A stretch of DNA of 64,000 nucleotides. Source: Kineosporia corallincola (GTDB taxonomy: Bacteria > Actinomycetota > Actinomycetes > Actinomycetales > Kineosporiaceae). Position numbers and translations under genes: made by a program. Below the pieces are notes generated by a model. That model was given only the letters and a program-made list of their open reading frames with translations. It had not been told where the DNA came from and searched no databases. The stretch covers positions 52,149 to 116,148 of the forward strand of contig NZ_JAHBAY010000020.1 in the NCBI RefSeq assembly GCF_018499875.1, given 5' to 3'. This document shows positions 61,001 through 64,000 of this stretch, piece by piece. The stretch's first letter is position 1; each line of letters starts with the position of its first letter.

Positions 61001-61594
61001 CTCGATCTCACCGGTGGCCCCCGCGAGCACCTCCGACAGCAACATCGGTTCGGGCACCCGCCTTTCGGGGTCGACCCCGGCGACCACCATCAGCGACTCC
61101 CCGTTGCGTCGCATCCGCGCCGCCAGGTGCCCCAGCCTCCCGACCGCGGCCGGGAGATCCGGGCCGGCGCCGTCCACACGCAGTTGATCGATCGCCGCGA
61201 GCTGACGCGCCACCAGCACCTGGTTGCGGCGGGCCACCGAGGCGATCAGTTCGGTCGAGGGCCCGACCTGAACGGTCTGGGGCGGACCTGAGGACGACGA
61301 GGAGCGGTGCTCCGGCGTCGCACCGCCGTTCCCGGTGACATGGGCCAGGCCCGGCACCACCGTGACCGCCCCGGACCTGGGCTCGATCTGCGGCACGAGC
61401 ACCTTGCGGGCCAGCCGGGGACCGACGGTCAGGACGATCAGCATCAGCACGAGGCAGAGCCCGAGGATCGCGAGCAGCACCGTGCGCGACGTGCCTTCGT
61501 CCGCCGAGGCCACGCCGAAGGCACAGACCACGTTGAGGACGAGCACGGGCAGGGCTAGGAAACCGAGCAGCCGGCGTTCACCTGAGGGAGGCAC
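58073..61594 (-). CDS. Conservon-type (CvnA-like) sensor kinase with very long repeat-rich tail
   Basis: About 1173 residues. Two helices (about 9-27 and 37-57) with only a short loop between leave no sensor domain. The kinase core starts at SVARRNQVLVARQLAAIDQL, passes the HLAARMRRNGESLMVVAG block, and ends in HATPase_c (FAELLENATSYSYPASG, EDAGPGFSEADLE, GLGLFVVGRLAR, about 230-325). This is the order of actinobacterial CvnA proteins. The remaining about 850 residues are disordered, rich in Pro, Ala, Gly and Glu, with several tandem repeats, and end in TQVRSMLSGLRNGAEKGR. No roadblock, DUF742 or GTPase partner is nearby. The GTG start at 61594 has no clear ribosome site. Confidence 0.78.
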   Translation of the reverse strand: MPPSGERRLLGFLALPVLVLNVVCAFGVASADEGTSRTVLLAILGLCLVLMLIVLTVGPRLARKVLVPQIEPRSGAVTVVPGLAHVTGNGGATPEHRSSSSSGPPQTVQVGPSTELIASVARRNQVLVARQLAAIDQLRVDGAGPDLPAAVGRLGHLAARMRRNGESLMVVAGVDPERRVPEPMLLSEVLAGATGEIESGDRVTTTLDVDQAVRPHLALPLVHLFAELLENATSYSYPASGVQVRVEAGPDGARVEIEDAGPGFSEADLETANQRLRQPGVPVEIGSLGLGLFVVGRLARQLPCSVELGRAATGGVLVTVDLPHGTFAPNLVPGNQQEDAGSGPGQADYSHYDDHTDLPEYAERQGYPDRGPSEPIRLSGDVAPGPAAPAVLSAEPVAMPDPVAQAGPLSLDVPFGANAPVPQDESDPIVWNTGVGEPAGPATGAQGPGRPAVGRTFFEPIEPVDAVVNREDSLEGVEFTWGSEPFASGRAEGAAATPEPVAEASGPRSDGPGHGLSSQEVFAPQTSSPTTGDAAELGVQWGVGEGPWSRGGAGQGSEADGDVGSQGVPAESAPENVAERWNVDARPAGGGSVPAAENSVNWAGGEGNWTDSPTNWPGGQANQENQTGHEAGAHAGNWPGGSAESRPGAPVESRPGSPDGDWPGHPAEGRVGSSAGNHAAGGPDDHQAWARPADGAPGESPQATWQGGISEVTGRSEARYHEEASPLGTSEPLGVSWADSSVPEPQPQRPDPSLSGHHAAPAGDPSPSYLTDHPVERENTISAAGFAASADPLTAPWTDTRYGKGPQENESFSQGLGETGTPTTPGSHVGRGSHLTPDHLAPDHLAPDHSALGNPVPDVALAPDAVPLAHPRGAHTRGSHAAADPAEPFQTADPFQTADPFQTADPFQTAESFDPAVPAAPFERADSAAPFETGTSYERANPAALYQAAASFERADPAAPYEAAASYERANPAAPHHAAASFERADPTAPYEAATPLDPGARSAPTEPAEVVIPAQQLTRAELRRRRRAMEAAEQDVPGTHDTQHHDARPPASQPPASDGQPMIPVQPPAAEDALHFDGPPPNGPGQEQAPSHQAGTGPIPMVSASRSSLGQDTGQPAEGTRQRATQVRSMLSGLRNGAEKGRAAASSSDETPAPDQQESGVPRPRHANRPEQ
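58620..58850. repeat. 45-bp (15-residue) tandem repeats in the kinase tail
   Basis: Five or six imperfect copies of a 15-residue unit of the type PAAPYEAAASFERAD; alternate units match best, giving a 90-bp higher-order period. In frame, within the C-terminal tail of the CvnA-like protein. Confidence 0.8.
58866..58937. repeat. Four tandem 18-bp repeats in the kinase tail
   Basis: GCGGTCTGGAAGGGATCC occurs three times exactly and once with changes at its end, encoding DPFQTA units. In frame and recent, since the copies are almost identical. Confidence 0.92.
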
Positions 61595-61735
61595 CGTGAG
61601 GGTGTCGACAGCACAACGCCGCAGATTAAGGCGCCTCCGGTCACTGATCGCACTCGCGCCGCTACCGCCACGCCGGTCGAATTCCGGCCACCGGCTCCAC
61701 CACCGGCGCCCGACTCGGCCGTATCGTCCTTGTTC

Positions 61736-62713
61736 ATGAAAGCCGTGGTCATCAGTGAGTTCGGCGATCCCGACGTGCTGCGGGTGCAAGACGTGCCGGA
61801 TCCGACCGTTCACGCCGGCCAGGTGCTCATCGACGTCGCCGCCGCGGGGGTCAACCGCGCCGACCTGCTCCAGCGCGCCGGTCACTACCCGCCGCCCGCC
61901 GGGGCACCGGAATGGCCCGGCATAGAGGTCAGCGGCACGATCAGCGCGGTCGGTGCTGACGTCGATCACTGGACGCCCGGCGACCGGGTGTGCGCGCTGC
62001 TGAGCGGTGGCGGCTACGCCGAGCGCGTCGCCGTCCCCCAGGGCCAGGTGCTGCCGCTGCCCCGGAACACCGATCTGATCGACGCCGCGGCACTGCCCGA
62101 GGTCACGGCCACGGTCTGGAGCAACGTGTTCATGGCCGCCGGCCTGCGGCCGGGTGAGGTGCTGCTGGTGCACGGCGGTTCCAGCGGCATCGGCACGATG
62201 GCCGTGCAGCTGGCCGTGCAGGTGGGCGCCCGGGTGGCGGTGACCTGCGGAACCGACGAGAAGCTCGAGCGCTGCCGCGAACTCGGCGCGGAGATCCTGA
62301 TCAACTACCGGTCGCAGGACTTCGTGCAGGCCCTGAAAGACGCCACGGACGGCCACGGCGCCGACGTCGTCCTCGACAACATGGGCGCGTCGTACCTCTC
62401 CCGCAACCTGAAGAGCCTGGCCTACGGCGGGCGCATCGTGGTGATCGGCATGCAGGGCGGGGCCAAGGCCGAGATCAACCTGAACCACCTGATGTCGCGC
62501 CGCGCCGCGCTGATCGCCACCACGCTGCGGGCCCGGCCGGACGAGGAGAAGGAGACGATCATGGCGAGCGTGGGCCAGCACGTGTGGCCCCTGCTCAGCT
62601 CCGGCCTGGTGCGGCCGGTGATCCACGAGCGGCTGCCGCTGGCCGAGGCGGCCCGGGCACACCGCATCATGGCCGGGTCGCAGCACATCGGGAAGATCCT
62701 GCTGACGGTCTGA
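61736..62713 (+). CDS. NAD(P)H quinone oxidoreductase, zinc-free alcohol dehydrogenase type
   Basis: A 325-residue medium-chain reductase of the Qor/PIG3 type. The N-terminal GroES-like domain has VKAAGVNRADLLQRAGHYPPP-like blocks (seen here as AAGVNRADLLQRAGHYPPPA) without the zinc-ligand pattern. The Rossmann loop is VHGGSSGIGTMAVQLA (about 147-162) and GTDEKLERCRELGAE follows. It would reduce quinones or enals with NADPH. The ATG at 61736 is used. It is divergent from the CvnA-like gene with 141 bases between them. Confidence 0.93.
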   Translation: MKAVVISEFGDPDVLRVQDVPDPTVHAGQVLIDVAAAGVNRADLLQRAGHYPPPAGAPEWPGIEVSGTISAVGADVDHWTPGDRVCALLSGGGYAERVAVPQGQVLPLPRNTDLIDAAALPEVTATVWSNVFMAAGLRPGEVLLVHGGSSGIGTMAVQLAVQVGARVAVTCGTDEKLERCRELGAEILINYRSQDFVQALKDATDGHGADVVLDNMGASYLSRNLKSLAYGGRIVVIGMQGGAKAEINLNHLMSRRAALIATTLRARPDEEKETIMASVGQHVWPLLSSGLVRPVIHERLPLAEAARAHRIMAGSQHIGKILLTV

Positions 62714-62805
62714 CGCGTCGCCGCCTGGCATCACACTGGGTAGCTCACGCGCGGCACAGGAGTAACTTCTCCCCGCCTATGACCCATATCACCTTACAAG
62801 GAGTT

Positions 62806-62922
62806 ATGGCTCATCATCGGCTGAGCGGACGATCCGGACCGGATCCGAGCGGCGGAGATCGGCCCCCACGACGGGCGAACGCCTCGCGCGGCGTCCCCCG
62901 GCAGGGCACGATGGAGCCATGA
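62806..62922 (+). CDS. 38-codon upstream ORF overlapping bpa
   Basis: ATG at 62806 with AAGGAG two bases upstream opens a 38-codon frame (MAHHRLSGRSGP..., ending GTMEP) whose TGA overlaps the bpa ATG by 4 bases (ATGA). The peptide is rich in Arg, Pro and Gly and matches no family I know. The arrangement suggests a leader whose translation controls bpa by coupling. Being short, it could also be chance; the strong ribosome site is the main support. Confidence 0.45.
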   Translation: MAHHRLSGRSGPDPSGGDRPPRRANASRGVPRQGTMEP

Positions 62923-63518
62923 CCAGCCAGCCCCAGTCGCCTGCCCCCACAGGGGACGTAACCGACATGTCCGATTCACCGGCTGACCTCGACACGGATG
63001 TCGCGGACGAGCGAGTCGTCGTCGTCACCCCCGAGGGCATGGCGGTCACCGGCCCGAGCAACAGCGAGACCAACCCGGCCAACCAGATCGAACAGCCCGC
63101 CAAGGTCATGCGCATCGGCAGCATGATCAAGCAGCTGCTCGAAGAGGTGCGCAGCGCTCCGCTCGACGAGGCCGGCCGGGCCCGGCTGGCGGGCATCCAC
63201 GAGCGCTCCATGAAGGAGCTGGAAGACGGCCTGGCCCCCGAGCTGGTCGAAGAGCTCCACTCGATCGTGCTGCCGTTCAGCGGCGACTCGACCCCCACCG
63301 ACGCCGAGCTGCGGATCGCGCAGGCTCAGCTGGTCGGCTGGCTGGAAGGGCTGTTCCACGGCATCCAGACCGTGCTGTTCGCCCAGCAGATGGCGGCCCG
63401 CACCCAGCTGGAGCAGATGCGCCGCGCCCTGCCCGGCGGGCCGGGCGCGATGGGCGAGGGCGGTTTCCCGGGCGGCGCCCAGCAGGGCCGGCCCGGCGGC
63501 ACCGGTCAGTACCTGTAA
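62919..63518 (+). CDS. bpa: Bacterial proteasome activator
   Basis: A 199-residue protein of the Bpa/PafE family (relative of Mycobacterium Rv3780). The disordered acidic N-terminus (about 1-55) precedes a helical bundle (QPAKVMRIGSMIKQLLEEVR, ARLAGIHERSMKELEDGLAPELVEEL, AQAQLVGWLEGLFHGIQTVLFAQQMAARTQLEQMR in shorter blocks). The Gly-rich tail ends in GQYL, the motif that docks into the 20S proteasome alpha ring and opens its gate without ATP. It implies that a 20S proteasome is encoded elsewhere. ATG at 62919 within the ATGA overlap with the upstream ORF. Confidence 0.9.
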   Translation: MTSQPQSPAPTGDVTDMSDSPADLDTDVADERVVVVTPEGMAVTGPSNSETNPANQIEQPAKVMRIGSMIKQLLEEVRSAPLDEAGRARLAGIHERSMKELEDGLAPELVEELHSIVLPFSGDSTPTDAELRIAQAQLVGWLEGLFHGIQTVLFAQQMAARTQLEQMRRALPGGPGAMGEGGFPGGAQQGRPGGTGQYL

Positions 63519-63548
63519 CAACCGTCGGAGGAGGACGAAGGACTCACC

Positions 63549-64000
63549 GTGGGGATGCTCGACTGGATCCGGACGCCGGTGATCGGCCCGGGCCCCCTCG
63601 GTAACGGCGTATGGCGCCGCGTGCACGACAGGTTCGCGCGGGCCGTACGGCGGTACCGGGCGGTCATCGATGTCGTGCCCTCACGGCCGGTTCGGGCGGA
63701 GCTCGCCGAGATCGCCGAAGACCTCGACGAGATCCTCGAACTGGTCCGTGAGGCCTGCGAGCATGCCCAGGCGGCGGCTCCCAGCGAGGGTCCCGACGTG
63801 CCGGTGGGTCCCGGTGACGTGTACCTCGACGTGCACCGCCGTCTGGCCCGGGCGGCCACGCTCTGCGCCCGGTCGTCGGAGTCGGCGATGATGACGCGCG
63901 TCGCGGTGCGGATGAAAGACGCCGACGGGGTGCGCGACCACATCGACGCCGCGCGCCGCACGGTCAAGCAGGTGCGCGAGATGGTCGAGGGCGCGGTCAT
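63549..64000 (+). CDS. Hypothetical protein, 3' end outside window
   Basis: The frame is open from GTG 63549 to the window edge (150 codons seen). It begins MLDWIRTPVIGPGPLG after the start and continues with helical, charged segments: VWRRVHDRFARAVRRYR, RAELAEIAEDLDEILELVREA, and VYLDVHRRLARAATLCARSSESAMM, then DHIDAARRTVKQVREMVEG. It looks like an all-helical soluble protein. It starts 30 bases after bpa with an AAGGA site, so it probably shares the bpa transcript and may act in the same process. Family unknown. Confidence 0.7.
   Translation, partial: MGMLDWIRTPVIGPGPLGNGVWRRVHDRFARAVRRYRAVIDVVPSRPVRAELAEIAEDLDEILELVREACEHAQAAAPSEGPDVPVGPGDVYLDVHRRLARAATLCARSSESAMMTRVAVRMKDADGVRDHIDAARRTVKQVREMVEGAV

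Noticed and set aside
61595..62734. N-terminal extension of the CvnA-like kinase frame to 62734
   Set aside because: The extra 380 codons are antisense to the quinone oxidoreductase gene and have shadow-frame composition; the kinase's first membrane helix starts just after GTG 61594.
57500..63000. A conservon (cvnABCD) operon around the CvnA-like kinase
   Set aside because: Neighbouring genes are a PH-domain protein and a divergent quinone reductase; no roadblock, DUF742 or GTPase gene is seen.

Overview
The window is very GC-rich (roughly 70% or more by eye), densely coded, and uses many GTG and a few TTG starts with 4-base ATGA/GTGA gene overlaps. It carries a GTP-type PEP carboxykinase, a HelD-type RNA polymerase recycling ATPase, LytR-CpsA-Psr (LCP) proteins, NarL-type two-component pairs, DUF2510 and DUF5710 domains, and a bacterial proteasome activator (Bpa). 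Together these indicate a filamentous or motile actinomycete, possibly of the Kineosporiaceae. The genus is inference. No rRNA, integrase, transposase, CRISPR array or phage block was seen.

Layout. 1-7.3 kb: end of a NarL-type sensor kinase plus its regulator, an FMN reductase, an acyltransferase-3 membrane protein, HelD, and a coupled patatin/PlsC lipid pair. 7.3-12.8 kb: a VapBC-like toxin-antitoxin pair; a PD-(D/E)XK-like protein with a C-terminal DUF2510 domain; a divergent EamA exporter/LysR pair with a dyad between them; and a shorter paralogue of the nuclease-like protein that has lost all its putative catalytic residues. 12.8-16.2 kb: a beta-ketoadipate block (thiolase, CoA-transferase A and B) under an IclR regulator, with a GTTC/GAAC operator cluster. 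16.3-20.5 kb: a second two-component pair followed by a NatAB-like ABC exporter. 20.5-24.1 kb: PEP carboxykinase behind a twin TGTCCGGACA operator, a lipoprotein, and tRNA-Ser(GCT). 24.4-28.0 kb: two paralogous four-helix LCP proteins that both end in cysteine. 28.0-36.7 kb: acyl-CoA ligase, histidine phosphatase, ACT protein, GntR regulator, glucose-6-phosphate dehydrogenase, small membrane proteins and a glycerophosphodiesterase.

36.8-48.8 kb holds three separate GGDEF-EAL proteins, all with intact motifs. Between them lie a DUF5710/HNH-like protein, a VOC protein, an ornithine/DAP-type decarboxylase, and a short lower-GC insertion (about 45.2-45.9 kb). The insertion truncates a HAD hydrolase, carries a small secreted protein, and abuts tRNA-Ser(TGA). 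49-51 kb: cysE-cysK and a YjbQ protein. 51-57.5 kb: a complete alpha-glucoside uptake operon (LacI regulator, binding lipoprotein, two permeases, GH13 glucosidase) with a readable promoter and operator. 57.5-64 kb: a PH-domain membrane protein; a conservon-type (CvnA-like) sensor kinase with a roughly 850-residue repeat-rich tail and no Cvn partners nearby; a quinone oxidoreductase; and bpa behind a 38-codon upstream ORF.

The most unusual signals are the nuclease/pseudonuclease pair, the tailed orphan CvnA-like kinase, the insertion beside tRNA-Ser, the bpa leader ORF and several unassigned operators. All positions and motifs were read by eye. Family names come from recalled motifs, not from database searches.
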